Notes under the pieces: model-generated | What the model was told of the DNA's origin: nothing | What the model saw: the letters and a program-made list of their open reading frames with translations, nothing else | Database searches by the model: none | In this document: positions 54,601-58,408 of the stretch, piece after piece | How the letters are laid out: each line of letters opens with the position of its first letter | Numbering within the stretch: the stretch's first letter is position 1 | Made by a program: the position numbers and the translations under genes | NCBI GenBank assembly: GCA_019649035.1 | Contig: BMAT01000211.1 | Location: 378,518 to 436,925 of the forward strand | Source of the DNA: Elysia marginata | Lineage: Eukaryota; Mollusca; Gastropoda; Plakobranchidae | Direction: 5' to 3' | DNA: 58,408 bases

Positions 54601-56107
54601 CTCCACCATAACAAATGATTGAATGTTTTATGCAAAACCCAAATGAAATGGGACGCAATGCATAATCTTAGTGTTCGGATGCGAAACGTAACCCTAATTA
54701 AAACATGGATTAAGGCTTCAAAGTTTTTGTTTATGTAATTTTACTATTCAAGCGAAAGCCTCTAAATGAAAAAGGAGCCGGGATCTGACAATTTCTAAAA
54801 CATAACCTATAACGTGATGCTTTCCTTCTGAAAACTAACATTAACAAGAATTATTCACGTCCAACGCGTCATTAATAACTGAAACAGTTACATTTGATTC
54901 CCTAAACACGATTTGCTTTTAGATTCCGAGTAAACCTTCCTAGGACAGCAGCAAAAAGGAAACCACATACGAGTCAGAGGAAGAGGAGTGGTGAGAGCCA
55001 GAGAATAAGGGAGAAAATTATAGAAAAAAAAGAGTTTAGTACAGTAAACGATTAAAAGGTCTTGCAGAATAAAAAAGGAGAAAGAAGATAGAGAGGAGAA
55101 AAAGCAGGAGTATATAAAGTTTCGAAGAATATAAAAACAAGAAAAAGAAGCAAATAATAAACGAAAAAAATTGGATTTGAAAATCACCCTCTTCCCCCCC
55201 CCTAAAAAAATAAAATGGGAAAAGATGTTCTAGCCACACTATTCTATCCCCAGACAAAGACTTGAACGACTGTGCATTATCGACGGAGACCACTGACTTT
55301 TTCATTGAGACCTTGCCCTCGTTGTTGAGCACGAGCTGGAACCTGGTGAACAGCTTGTCCAGGTAGGTGAGCGCGCTCGAGTTGAGCGCCAGGAGGTTGA
55401 TGGAGTACTTGAGGAGTTCCTCTGCCCATTCCTGGCCATACACATAGACACATGGAAAAAGTTACAAGGAAGTTACTCCATGCGATATGAAAAAGATGAT
55501 GAGGAAGAGGAGCAGCAGCAGGAGAAGAAGAAGAAGAAGAAGAAGAAGAAGAAGAAGAAGATTGATTGAATGATTGATTGAATGATTGATTGAAATTTTT
55601 ACAAGCCCAGTCCATTATATGATAGAGGATCATAAAATGCAAGAGGATGGTGTTACTCGCTATGACAATCCAAGTGCAGTTTTGCAGTCTAAACTATATG
55701 AGAGATACTGCACTTTGGATGTCAAGGGCAATATTAATCAGGAAGGAAGACAACGAAAAGAAGAATATCGATGTCGAGTTCAAAAGGCTTCAAGAGTTTT
55801 TCTTTGTTACACAACAATCAGACCTTGTAGGAAATATATCGCTACACATATTCAAATCAATTTTTCGACTGACTTGTTTTTTTTTTCACTGCGACAGGTT
55901 ACCACTAGACAGAGACAGAAACAGAACAAGGTTTCTAGATTATAATAGACAAGAATGCAGACCAACCTGGGCAGTCTCTTTTTGCGAGCACGCGAAGTGC
56001 ACCATGTTCGTGTTGACCATGTCGGTGCCGTAAACGACCGACACGAGCTTATCCTCCAGAGGGACGTCCATCTGGCCAATCATCAGCGAATTCTTCAGCT
56101 TCATGTC
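5205..56107 (-). CDS. PLCB1: Phospholipase C beta (PLCB1/2/3 class), 5'-partial, 32 exons
   Basis: Phosphoinositide-specific phospholipase C of the beta class. It hydrolyses PIP2 to IP3 and diacylglycerol at the plasma membrane and is activated by Gq-family alpha subunits. The 32 exons listed separately join in consistent phase to 1,449 codons plus stop; numbering here counts from the first codon in the window. Order: PH end (1-92), EF-hands (92-215), X domain (about 240-396), X-Y linker (397-590), Y domain (about 591-734), C2 (735-858), G-alpha-q helix-turn-helix (859-894), variable linker (895-1061), C-terminal coiled coil (1062-1305), tail (1306-1449). By alignment with PLC delta1, His255, Asn256, Glu285, Asp287, His302 and Glu336 match the catalytic and calcium residues. 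The class call rests on the Y-domain start, the linker length and the coiled-coil start, which resemble PLCB1 more than PLCB4; the human symbol marks the class, not proven one-to-one orthology. About 80 N-terminal residues are not seen. Confidence 0.93.
5640..7348 (-). other. Intron dd-ee
   Basis: Holds the MITE-like element at 6036-6351; otherwise AT-rich with no further feature. Confidence 0.85.
6036..6351. mobile_element. MITE-like element with TTAA ends
   Basis: The ends ttaactctataac and gttaaagagttaa are inverted with one mismatch, begin with TTAA and lie 316 bp apart. A third copy of the terminal motif (ttaactctttta) is at about 6228. The inside is more GC-rich than the surrounding intron and has no ORF. 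It lies in the intron between exons dd and ee. Confidence 0.5.
7349..7435 (-). CDS. PLCB1: PLCB exon dd: C-terminal coiled coil
   Basis: Residues 1277-1305, 29 codons, phase 0 to 0. It reads [20 protein letters not shown] and then KEFKKEREE, comparable to human [20 protein letters not shown]. The acceptor is unusual (AAATAAG, an AAG acceptor after a T tract). The donor is GAG|GTAAGA. Confidence 0.87.
8256..8313 (-). CDS. PLCB1: PLCB exon cc: C-terminal coiled coil
   Basis: Residues 1257-1276, 58 nt, phase 2 to 0. It reads [20 protein letters not shown] and continues the basic helix. The acceptor is TCTTTCAG and the donor is AAG|GTGAGA. Confidence 0.88.
9151..9279 (-). CDS. PLCB1: PLCB exon bb: C-terminal coiled coil
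   Basis: Residues 1214-1257. It begins [20 protein letters not shown] and includes [16 protein letters not shown], similar to human PLCB1 [20 protein letters not shown]. The donor CCAG|GTCTGG is weak but phase-correct; the stronger-looking GTGAAA five bases further gives a stop in the next exon. Confidence 0.88.
9811..9953 (-). CDS. PLCB1: PLCB exon aa: C-terminal coiled coil
   Basis: Residues 1167-1214, phase 0 to 2. It reads [20 protein letters not shown] and [20 protein letters not shown], ending MEADHA. The helical pattern continues without helix breakers. The donor is CCAG|GTAGGT. Confidence 0.9.
10227..10277. other. Assembly gap (51 N)
   Basis: Unknown bases in the intron between exons z and aa. 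The coding frame is continuous across it, so no exon is required here. Confidence 0.99.
10902..11099 (-). CDS. PLCB1: PLCB exon z: C-terminal coiled coil
   Basis: Residues 1101-1166, phase 0 to 0. It reads [20 protein letters not shown] and continues through [20 protein letters not shown] to LLTIQDLK. It is a heptad-like, Lys/Glu/Gln-rich helix as expected for the PLCB distal domain. The donor is AAG|GTACGT. Confidence 0.92.
11901..12016 (-). CDS. PLCB1: PLCB exon y: start of C-terminal coiled coil
   Basis: Residues 1062-1100, ending in phase 0. After [10 protein letters not shown] comes [20 protein letters not shown], matching human PLCB1 ELKQQKSFVKLQKKHYKEM at the start of the distal C-terminal domain. 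This domain binds membrane and enhances G-alpha-q stimulation in the family. The donor is AGG|GTAGGT. Confidence 0.93.
12597..12765 (-). repeat. Dispersed repeat, copy 1 (pogo-like MITE fragment)
   Basis: Shares with 26400-26545 a tttgaattat block at the left and gtatttyaa...tttgagttatct...gac at the right, in the same orientation and spacing. The minus-strand end, cagttgggtctagataact, resembles pogo/Tigger-type termini. There is no ORF. Lies in the intron between exons x and y. Confidence 0.5.
14007..14102 (-). CDS. PLCB1: PLCB exon x: linker
   Basis: Residues 1030-1061, phase 1 to 1. It reads [20 protein letters not shown] and then [11 protein letters not shown]. The acceptor is GCCTGTAG and the donor is TCTG|GTAAAA. 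No homology is recognised; it is placed by phase and position before the coiled-coil domain. Confidence 0.75.
15511..15561 (-). CDS. PLCB1: PLCB exon w: 51-nt linker exon, possibly optional
   Basis: Seventeen codons, phase 1 to 1: [17 protein letters not shown]. The acceptor (TATCTAG) has a weak pyrimidine tract and the donor (GTGATG) is non-consensus. Exon v can also join exon x directly in frame, so this may be a cassette exon or a false call. Confidence 0.55.
15562..16855 (-). other. Intron v-w
   Basis: AT-rich; nothing recognised. Confidence 0.8.
16856..17180 (-). CDS. PLCB1: PLCB exon v: C2-to-coiled-coil linker
   Basis: Residues 905-1012, ending in phase 1. It begins [18 protein letters not shown] and continues as a Ser/Gly/Asn-rich disordered sequence with possible phosphosites ([20 protein letters not shown]). 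The linker is much longer than the comparable human PLCB1 region. It is placed by frame and splice signals, not by homology. The donor is TCTT|GTAAGT. Confidence 0.85.
17181..21549 (-). other. Intron u-v, 4.4 kb
   Basis: Holds the tandem repeat at 17703-17855 and two GC-richer patches (about 18730-18900 and 19235-19345) that may be old mobile-element pieces. No ORF with recognisable similarity. Confidence 0.8.
17703..17855. repeat. Diverged tandem repeat around aaaatggaagtaattttg
   Basis: Four copies of aaaaatggaagtaatttt at irregular 33-50 bp spacing, separated by ttatgaaaat-like sequence. It lies in the intron between exons u and v. Confidence 0.75.
21550..21579 (-). CDS. PLCB1: PLCB exon u: 30-nt linker exon
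   Basis: Ten codons, [10 protein letters not shown], phase 0 to 0, between GGCCTCAG and GTAAGT. Both neighbours are also phase 0, so it can be skipped without a frame change. It adds to an acidic helix after the G-alpha-q-binding element. Identified from splice signals, codon sense and charge pattern matching the neighbouring EEEV and AEER sequences. Confidence 0.8.
23579..23685 (-). CDS. PLCB1: PLCB exon t: G-alpha-q-binding helix-turn-helix
   Basis: Residues 859-894, ending in phase 0. It reads [20 protein letters not shown] and then [16 protein letters not shown]. Leu864, Asn866, Pro867 and Ile868 match the Leu859/Asn861/Pro862/Ile863 contacts that PLCB3 uses to bind G-alpha-q. This supports direct activation by Gq. 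The donor is ACG|GTGAGT. Confidence 0.94.
24748..24955 (-). CDS. PLCB1: PLCB exon s: C2 domain, second part
   Basis: Residues 790-858, ending in phase 1. It begins [20 protein letters not shown] and contains [20 protein letters not shown] and [11 protein letters not shown]. This finishes the C2 fold and leads to the G-alpha-q-binding element. The donor is GCTG|GTGAGT; the open frame continues after it but would lose the family match. Confidence 0.96.
26039..26203 (-). CDS. PLCB1: PLCB exon r: C2 domain, first part
   Basis: Residues 735-789, 55 codons, phase 0 to 0. It reads [20 protein letters not shown] and later [17 protein letters not shown]. This is the PLCB C2 domain, which packs on the catalytic core. 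The acceptor is TACCAG and the donor is AAG|GTAGGC. Confidence 0.96.
26400..26545 (-). repeat. Dispersed repeat, copy 2 (pogo-like MITE fragment)
   Basis: Second copy of the repeat at 12597-12765, ending atccggatttgagttatctg and then gactcaacagta. It is shorter and diverged in the middle. It lies in the intron between exons q and r. Confidence 0.5.
26855..27009 (-). CDS. PLCB1: PLCB exon q: Y domain end
   Basis: Residues 683-734, ending in phase 0. It contains [19 protein letters not shown] and [16 protein letters not shown], then [13 protein letters not shown], which leads into the C2 domain. All are strong PLCB matches. The donor is AAA|GTAAGA. Confidence 0.96.
27400..27524 (-). CDS. PLCB1: PLCB exon p: Y domain core
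   Basis: Residues 641-682, ending in phase 1. Contains [20 protein letters not shown] followed by [20 protein letters not shown], the most conserved part of the Y half of the catalytic barrel, including the SRIYP and RVDSSN substrate-binding region. The donor is CTAG|GTGAGT. Confidence 0.97.
28334..28418 (-). CDS. PLCB1: PLCB exon o: Y domain
   Basis: Residues 613-641, phase 1 to 2. It reads [20 protein letters not shown] and then KEFPVEFV, matching human [20 protein letters not shown]. The acceptor is TCTTTTAG and the donor is GTGAA|GTGAGT. Confidence 0.94.
29234..29330 (-). CDS. PLCB1: PLCB exon n: linker end and Y domain start
   Basis: Residues 581-612, ending in phase 1. It begins [20 protein letters not shown] and then [12 protein letters not shown], equivalent to human [21 protein letters not shown]. 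The LVNYIQPV motif supports the PLCB1/2/3 class over PLCB4. The donor is GAAA|GTAAGT. Confidence 0.94.
29647..29839 (-). CDS. PLCB1: PLCB exon m: X-Y linker, acidic then basic
   Basis: Residues 516-580, ending in phase 0. After [15 protein letters not shown] comes an acidic run of Asp, Ser and Glu (about residues 533-550), then a Lys/Glu-rich helix with [13 protein letters not shown] and [11 protein letters not shown]. The acidic part matches the autoinhibitory acidic stretch of PLCB X-Y linkers. The following basic, probably helical part is longer than in human PLCB1. The donor is AAG|GTCAGT. Confidence 0.9.
30395..30705 (+). mobile_element. tRNA-derived SINE
   Basis: The head resembles a tRNA: gtggtgttgtgatagacgc as an A-box region and ggtttaagccctggg as a B-box. 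The body contains aaaggctatttaaacacat and ctgcctcactcatgtgtt, and the tail has gtgctatatataaatgct. That tail type is common in animal SINEs borrowing a LINE 3' end. It lies in the intron between exons l and m, antisense to the gene. Confidence 0.7.
31001..31346 (-). CDS. PLCB1: PLCB exon l: X-Y linker, Pro/Ser-rich
   Basis: Residues 401-516, ending in phase 2 at CTGCAG|GTCAGA. Begins [15 protein letters not shown] and continues as a long low-complexity stretch rich in Pro, Ser, Thr and Ala (for example [19 protein letters not shown]), ending ALEKNLSIC. In this family the X-Y linker is disordered and covers the active site. No equivalent of this Pro/Ser block is evident in human PLCB1 at this length. 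The open frame continues past the donor, but only this donor fits the next exon. Confidence 0.88.
31717..31758. repeat. (AT)n microsatellite
   Basis: A nearly pure AT dinucleotide run, in the intron upstream of exon l. Confidence 0.9.
32953..32993. repeat. (AG)n microsatellite
   Basis: About 20 AG units, in the intron between exon l and the 12-nt microexon. Confidence 0.95.
33997..34008 (-). CDS. PLCB1: Candidate 12-nt PLCB microexon
   Basis: CTAAGAAGAAAG is flanked by a good acceptor (TTTTTTCCTTCAG) and a GTATAA donor. Phase 1 to 1 in an intron whose outer exons are also phase 1; inclusion inserts Ala-Lys-Lys-Lys so the protein reads HFHRAKKKAQNMSK rather than HFHRAQNMSK. It extends a basic patch at the start of the X-Y linker. 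Support is splice signal plus frame; it may be alternatively used. Confidence 0.5.
37096..37180 (-). CDS. PLCB1: PLCB exon j: end of X domain
   Basis: Residues 369-396, ending in phase 1. It contains [20 protein letters not shown], the conserved end of the X domain (human [20 protein letters not shown]), then HFHR. The Lys-rich end begins the X-Y linker. The donor is CGAG|GTAGGT. Confidence 0.95.
37253..37280. other. Assembly gap (28 N) beside poly-A
   Basis: Unknown bases next to a 26-base A run, in the intron between exons i and j. It probably marks a hard-to-sequence homopolymer. Confidence 0.99.
37530..37614 (-). CDS. PLCB1: PLCB exon i: X domain
   Basis: Residues 340-368, ending in phase 0. 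It reads [20 protein letters not shown] and then IDPLSSHP, matching the human [21 protein letters not shown]. The donor is CCT|GTAAGT. Confidence 0.95.
38425..38504 (-). CDS. PLCB1: PLCB exon h: X domain
   Basis: Residues 314-340, phase 0 to 2. It reads [20 protein letters not shown] and then SFENHC. Glu336 in FENH matches calcium ligand Glu390 of PLC delta1. The acceptor is GTCTTTAG and the donor is GCAA|GTAAGT. Confidence 0.95.
39023..39180 (-). CDS. PLCB1: PLCB exon g: X domain core
   Basis: Residues 261-313, ending in phase 0. It contains [17 protein letters not shown] and [17 protein letters not shown]. Glu285 and Asp287 match calcium ligands Glu341 and Asp343 of PLC delta1, and His302 matches the second catalytic histidine His356. 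The donor is AAG|GTAAAA. Confidence 0.96.
39525..39860 (-). repeat. Seven-copy 48-bp tandem array spanning exon f and its donor
   Basis: On the minus strand each unit is the last 28 exon bases (coding about SSHNTYLT) followed by GTAG and 16 more intron bases. Units recur exactly every 48 bp, with the repeated ctacct block starting at 39541, 39589, 39637, 39685, 39733, 39781 and 39829. All seven keep G|GTAG at the donor and the His-Asn codons, and none has an in-frame stop; they differ by a few substitutions each. 39833-39860 is the true exon end; the other six are formally intronic. Confidence 0.97.
39833..39979 (-). CDS. PLCB1: PLCB exon f: start of X domain with catalytic His-Asn
   Basis: Residues 212-260, phase 1 to 1. 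It begins [17 protein letters not shown] and ends [13 protein letters not shown]. His255 and Asn256 match the catalytic His311 and calcium-binding Asn312 of PLC delta1. The donor used here, ACAG|GTAGAC, gives an uninterrupted alignment into exon g ([15 protein letters not shown]). The last 28 bases plus 20 intron bases are repeated in tandem downstream, offering six more in-frame donors; the first donor is preferred because it gives normal family spacing. Confidence 0.93.
42248..42959 (-). mobile_element. Internally deleted mariner-family transposon
   Basis: Perfect 27-bp terminal inverted repeats (starting cgagggacgtccgaaaag) are flanked by TA on both sides, the usual mariner target duplication. 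Similarity between the ends continues inward (cataact). The minus strand holds only the C-terminal half of a transposase, with frame breaks: pieces such as HDTATPHSA and [18 protein letters not shown] match mariner's HDNARPH and [12 protein letters not shown] catalytic motifs. At 712 bp it is about half of a full element, so non-autonomous. It lies in the intron before exon f. Confidence 0.9.
43578..43583 (-). CDS. PLCB1: Candidate 6-nt PLCB microexon
   Basis: AGAAAG lies between a strong acceptor (pyrimidine tract ending CCTTTACAG) and a GTAAGC donor. Both flanking exon ends are in phase 1, so inclusion adds exactly two residues, giving AQKEKGHLS instead of AQKGHLS. The shorter form aligns without a gap to human PLCB1 and PLCB4, so the microexon is probably optional. 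It is predicted from splice signals and phase only; six bases can match by chance in an intron of more than 6 kb. Confidence 0.45.
44040..44881. mobile_element. Foldback or MITE-like element with imperfect inverted ends
   Basis: The left end (44041-44100) and right end (44809-44880) are imperfect inverted repeats sharing tttctatcacgtg and a gggttatccca-like block. Inside, a segment starting cccaaaagctgcaatt occurs twice in direct orientation (44096-44172 and 44674-44750). No transposase is seen. It lies in the intron between exon e and the 6-nt microexon. Confidence 0.5.
45242..45342. repeat. GA-rich microsatellite
   Basis: Mostly (GA)n with interspersed gata and gaat units. It lies in the intron between exon e and the 6-nt microexon. 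A CT-rich tract at 45981-46066 could pair with it in RNA. Confidence 0.9.
45981..46066. repeat. CT-rich microsatellite
   Basis: (CT)n and (CTGT)n units, complementary in composition to the GA tract 640 bp away in the same intron. Confidence 0.9.
46263..46429 (-). CDS. PLCB1: PLCB exon e: EF-hands 3 and 4
   Basis: Residues 154-210, ending in phase 1. It contains [20 protein letters not shown] and RLNEILYP, a nearly invariant PLCB signature (human [12 protein letters not shown]). It ends SSMAQK with donor AAAG|GTATGA. The EF lobes in this family are mainly structural; none of the loops in this exon looks like a complete calcium-binding loop. Confidence 0.95.
46430..47908 (-). other. Intron d-e
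   Basis: No feature recognised; composition as in the other introns. Confidence 0.8.
47909..48009 (-). CDS. PLCB1: PLCB exon d: EF-hand region
   Basis: Residues 121-154, starting in phase 0 and ending in phase 2. It includes [20 protein letters not shown] and then KIFDEL, matching the PLCB1 helix VYRVFLNNLCPRPEIDNIF. A strong pyrimidine tract precedes the TGCAG acceptor; the donor is GTGAGT. Confidence 0.9.
48987..49830. repeat. 40-bp minisatellite, about 20 copies
   Basis: The consensus includes gtgtgagtggcacaaagaga and then acgacacatagagagatag. Most spacings between gtgtgagt motifs are 40 bp; some units carry a 12-bp internal duplication (49251 to 49303). It lies in the intron between exons c and d. 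Because 40 is not a multiple of three, it creates long open frames in several minus-strand frames. Confidence 0.93.
49907..49991 (-). CDS. PLCB1: PLCB exon c: EF-hand region
   Basis: Residues 92-120, ending in phase 0 with a GCAGG|GTGAGT donor. It reads [19 protein letters not shown] and then DSMGFHAGR, equivalent to the PLCB1 stretch IYRLFSADRKRVETALEAC. It lies directly beside a 40-bp minisatellite in the next intron. Confidence 0.9.
50364..50650. repeat. 42-bp minisatellite, about 6-7 copies
   Basis: Units read about ttctactaacatatcaagcc then rgttcttcagtcctgtaya. The ctacta motif starts at 50371, 50413, 50455, 50494, 50536 and 50578 (42-bp steps, one of 39). It lies in the intron between exons b and c, near but unrelated to the 40-bp array. 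Confidence 0.9.
51355..51800. repeat. Mixed trinucleotide array (ATT, AGT and GGT units)
   Basis: A block of ATT repeats, then interspersed AGT/GGT/GGA units, another ATT block (about 51558-51591), a pure AGT block (about 51592-51650), and a degenerate tail with AGC and AGT units. It lies in the intron between exons b and c. Confidence 0.95.
52852..52876. repeat. (AG)n microsatellite
   Basis: A short AG run after a poly-A stretch, in the intron between exons b and c. Confidence 0.85.
54325..54608 (-). mobile_element. tRNA-derived SINE, same sense as the gene
   Basis: On the minus strand the head reads TGGCTCAGTGGTTAG (A-box) and GGATTCGATTGCC (B-box). The body has AGGAAAGCAGTTTATCTGC and CGTCCATCCACCTGTAAAA, comparable to the body of the SINE near 30.5 kb. 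The 3' limit is approximate. It lies in the intron between exons b and c. Confidence 0.65.
55298..55431 (-). CDS. PLCB1: PLCB exon b: PH domain end and start of EF-hands
   Basis: Residues 48-92, ending in phase 2. It begins [19 protein letters not shown], matching EWTNEVFSLATNLLAQN of human PLCB1. The donor is AAAAA|GTCAGT. Joined to the next exon, the split codon gives Asn in VSMKNIVKNL, which aligns with IPLKNIYRLF in the human protein. That fit fixes the donor even though the open frame continues past it. Confidence 0.9.
55494..55594. repeat. (AAG)n followed by (ATTG)n
   Basis: AAG/AGG/CAG units pass directly into gattgattgaatgattg units, just upstream of exon b in the intron between exons a and b. 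Confidence 0.9.
55967..56107 (-). CDS. PLCB1: PLCB exon a: second half of PH domain
   Basis: Residues 1-47, phase 0 to 0. It begins DMKLKNSL and includes [17 protein letters not shown], matching the PLCB PH-domain segment around ITVVYGPDLVN in human PLCB1. The acceptor is ATCCTCAG and the donor is CCAG|GTTGGT. This is the most 5' exon I can find. The human boundary before the matching DPKL residues is at the same place, so about 80 residues should lie upstream. Confidence 0.9.
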
Positions 56108-57035
56108 CTGAGGATGGTTAAACACACATAAAAATGATAAATATATGACTTGCATTGATAGAAAGTTTAGGGAACAAATCTCTGCTCGCGTGGAGAGGAA
56201 ACAGAACGCTACAGGACTGGAGAAGATATGACGTACTTGCACAGTGCATATTCAACACTGTGGGCATGGTCTCTGAGATCTATGGGCCTTATCTTGAATT
56301 GAAGAGAACTGCAGCCTTCAACACTGAAGCTGGAATCACAGTTCGACAAGAAAAGCTCTCGAGAAAAAAAGAGAAGAGGTAGAATCGTGTACTATTGGCT
56401 GAAAACACCGTGAGTCACCAATGCCAAGGCAGCCAAAGTAAAATCTGGATATCCTGAATACAAACACATTTTGCATGAGTACTGGTACAGACGCGACAAT
56501 CCCTCTGTTCTACCGATTTTTTGATGGGTTGCTCACCAACTCAAAAATCCGAATGAATTGTACTTTCTCTGTTCTTTTATAGTAAAATTAGTTGGGTATA
56601 GACGCCCGCGAAATAAAAAAGAAAAGACCAAAGAAACTAACAGAAACAAATTATAGGACTAGTTATGAATGCAGATTTTATTAGTGGTACGAACATTAAG
56701 ATGAACTGCTCTAAACATATCGGCAAATTTACTCGCACTAAGGCTCACCTCTCATAGAAACCAACTTGGTTCTTATTCTTATCTTAGACCCATTGATATG
56801 CGTTTGCAGTTGTTTCACAAGAAGAAACATGAAGAGGAAGACTTGCTGCCCAGTTTTACTCACTCCTATGGTACGTATTCAGCGAGAAGATCGTGTGATT
56901 TTTTTCGCGCCGGCAATTCTCAAGGGTGTAAAATTTATGTAACCAAATAGGACAGAAATTTTAAAAGACGAAATTTCAATGCCTCTTATTCCCCTAACTC
57001 ATCTCTCTGCCACTCTCCACCTCTCTCTCCCTCAG

Positions 57036-57036
57036 T

Positions 57037-57078
<42 letters not shown>

Positions 57079-57080
57079 TC
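57036..57080. repeat. C run and (CT)n microsatellite
   Basis: A run of C followed by CT repeats in the 5'-most intron. Confidence 0.9.
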
Positions 57081-58389
57081 TTTACGTGTCTACTTCTTTC
57101 GTCTTCGCCTTTTGGTCGTCCCTTATAATTCTTTCCCCACGCTCTCCCTTTTCTCTCTGTATATTTTAGCTCTCCGTTTTCTTTTATCGTTGACTTTCCA
57201 CAATCCACCCTACAAGACAAAAAATAGATGGAGAAAGTTAGGCAGAGCAAAATGCGAGACAAAACTAAGTTAATAATCATTTCGGCTGCTCTGTAAATGG
57301 CAAATTTTGTCCTCTAGCACATACTTTGAAGCACAGGTAAAAAGTGCCTACGTTATATCCCAAGCATGATTTCTACCTCGAGTAGTTATATTATTCAGAC
57401 CTAGGCGACCATACGGCGGCCTGGATTCGGACCCATGAAGAGACTGCGTATAGAAATTCTTATTCAATGAAGACCACGATAACTATGTCCGCAGCTCAGT
57501 TCAAGCATATATAGTCAAACCGAGGAGACTTTGTGTTCAAGGATGGTCATCACTAATAATGAGTTGTCAGCTGCAAAATGTTTCCCTAATCCTTTTTCAA
57601 TGTGGGAGGAGTTGCATACTTGTTACATTTTGTCTACCTGTTGCCTATAAAAGTATTTTAATTGATTTCCCACTCGACGCTGAATTAAATAGGCTGTTTG
57701 GTTTACCCGTAGTCAGGGGCTGTGTTGTGAAGACTGTCGGTAATAATATAATGTGGGCTTCTTTCAACCTGTCACTTGTTTTTTTACATGTTATGGACAA
57801 GCACTCACACTTCTTAACAAAGACAACCGCCGAGAATATATGTCTTTAAAAATATTACATTTGTCCTTGGGTTCCTATTGACTCATTCGGTTGGAGTCTT
57901 TGTAAGGCGTGGCCAGGTAAAGTCCTTCTTTCCCACTGCCAGCAAATCTTGTGTATCCAGCCATGGCCTGTGTTTTGTCAGTAGCTTCAAACCAAAGGCC
58001 GGGACTGCATCACTATCAAGAGCAAGCGAAGAGACTTAGCAGATTCTGTTTCTCTTGCTGAGAGTCTTCGGAACCCATCTACGATCCAAGCATAGAGTGG
58101 ACTCGAAGAATCACGTGCGGACATAGTAAGGGGTTTCATGTTTACAGACATGTCCGAGACTGCACTGGTCATCCATAACTCCTCTCTTCTTGATGACCAC
58201 TTGACCAAACCGCTTTCTTTGGACAGCCGAGAGTCCATCTGTCTGTTTCCCGAGGCACCACTTAACCTGATAAAATGAATAGTTTCACTGATGAAAATTT
58301 CTGCAGCTCTTTCCTTCTTTATTCATCATTATCTCTGATTTCGTTCATGATTCTCAACTCTCCTGCTGTTCTCAATACTTCGTTTGCAT

Positions 58390-58408
58390 CTCTCTCTCTC
58401 TCTCTCTC
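58390..58408. repeat. (CT)n at window edge
   Basis: A CT dinucleotide run that continues to the end of the window. Confidence 0.85.

Larger units (their letters stand above)
49992..55297 (-). other. Intron b-c, 5.3 kb, repeat-rich
   Basis: Contains the 42-bp minisatellite, the trinucleotide array, an AG run and a SINE. No coding sequence is seen. Confidence 0.85.
56108..58408. other. 5'-most PLCB intron, right edge of window
   Basis: Should be the intron upstream of exon a. No exon encoding the first part of the PH domain was found. Two GC-richer patches (about 56160-56400 and 57900-58260) have short open frames of unknown origin. CT tracts lie at 57036-57080 and at the edge. Confidence 0.6.

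Noticed and set aside
56155-56382. Plus-strand 75-codon ORF next to exon a
   Set aside because: Less AT-rich than its surroundings but with no recognised family, splice signals or length to support a gene; possibly a mobile-element fragment.
57987-58238. Missing PLCB N-terminal exon
   Set aside because: The translated patch has no similarity to the PH-domain start expected before DMKLK.

Overview
The window is eukaryotic: AT-rich, intron-rich DNA with SINE-like elements, a mariner remnant, MITE-like elements and many micro- and minisatellites. One gene dominates it. On the minus strand from about 56.1 kb down to 5.2 kb I can trace 32 exons of a phospholipase C beta (PLCB1/2/3 class, the class that includes fly Plc21C; not the PLCB4/norpA class). 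Splice phases join without a break to give 1,449 codons ending in a TAA stop. About 80 N-terminal residues (start of the PH domain) are missing and probably lie beyond the right edge. The protein and the repeat content suggest a protostome invertebrate, possibly a mollusc; that is inference and not firm.

Layout from right to left, in the direction of transcription: PH domain end (56.1 and 55.4 kb); EF-hand region (50.0, 48.0 and 46.4 kb); a possible 6-nt microexon (43.58 kb); catalytic X domain (40.0 to 37.1 kb); a possible 12-nt microexon (34.0 kb); X-Y linker (31.3 and 29.8 kb); Y domain (29.3 to 26.9 kb); C2 domain (26.2 and 24.9 kb); the G-alpha-q-binding helix-turn-helix (23.7 kb); a variable linker (21.6 to 14.0 kb); the distal C-terminal coiled-coil domain (12.0 to 7.3 kb); and a Ser/Asn-rich tail (5.6 kb). 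Two overlapping AATAAA signals lie 58 to 70 bases past the stop. All expected catalytic and calcium-ligand residues are present, so the enzyme looks functional: a Gq-activated, calcium-dependent enzyme that cleaves PIP2 into IP3 and diacylglycerol.

The most unusual structure is at 39,525-39,860. A 48-bp unit is repeated seven times in tandem across the 3' boundary of the exon carrying the catalytic His-Asn. Each unit holds the last 28 exon bases, a GT splice donor and 20 intron bases. The unit is 16 codons, stop-free and in frame, so using a later donor would insert one to six extra copies of the active-site motif without shifting frame. Two candidate microexons and two other frame-neutral small exons suggest further isoforms. 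No second protein-coding gene is supported; the rest is intron and flank with repeats.
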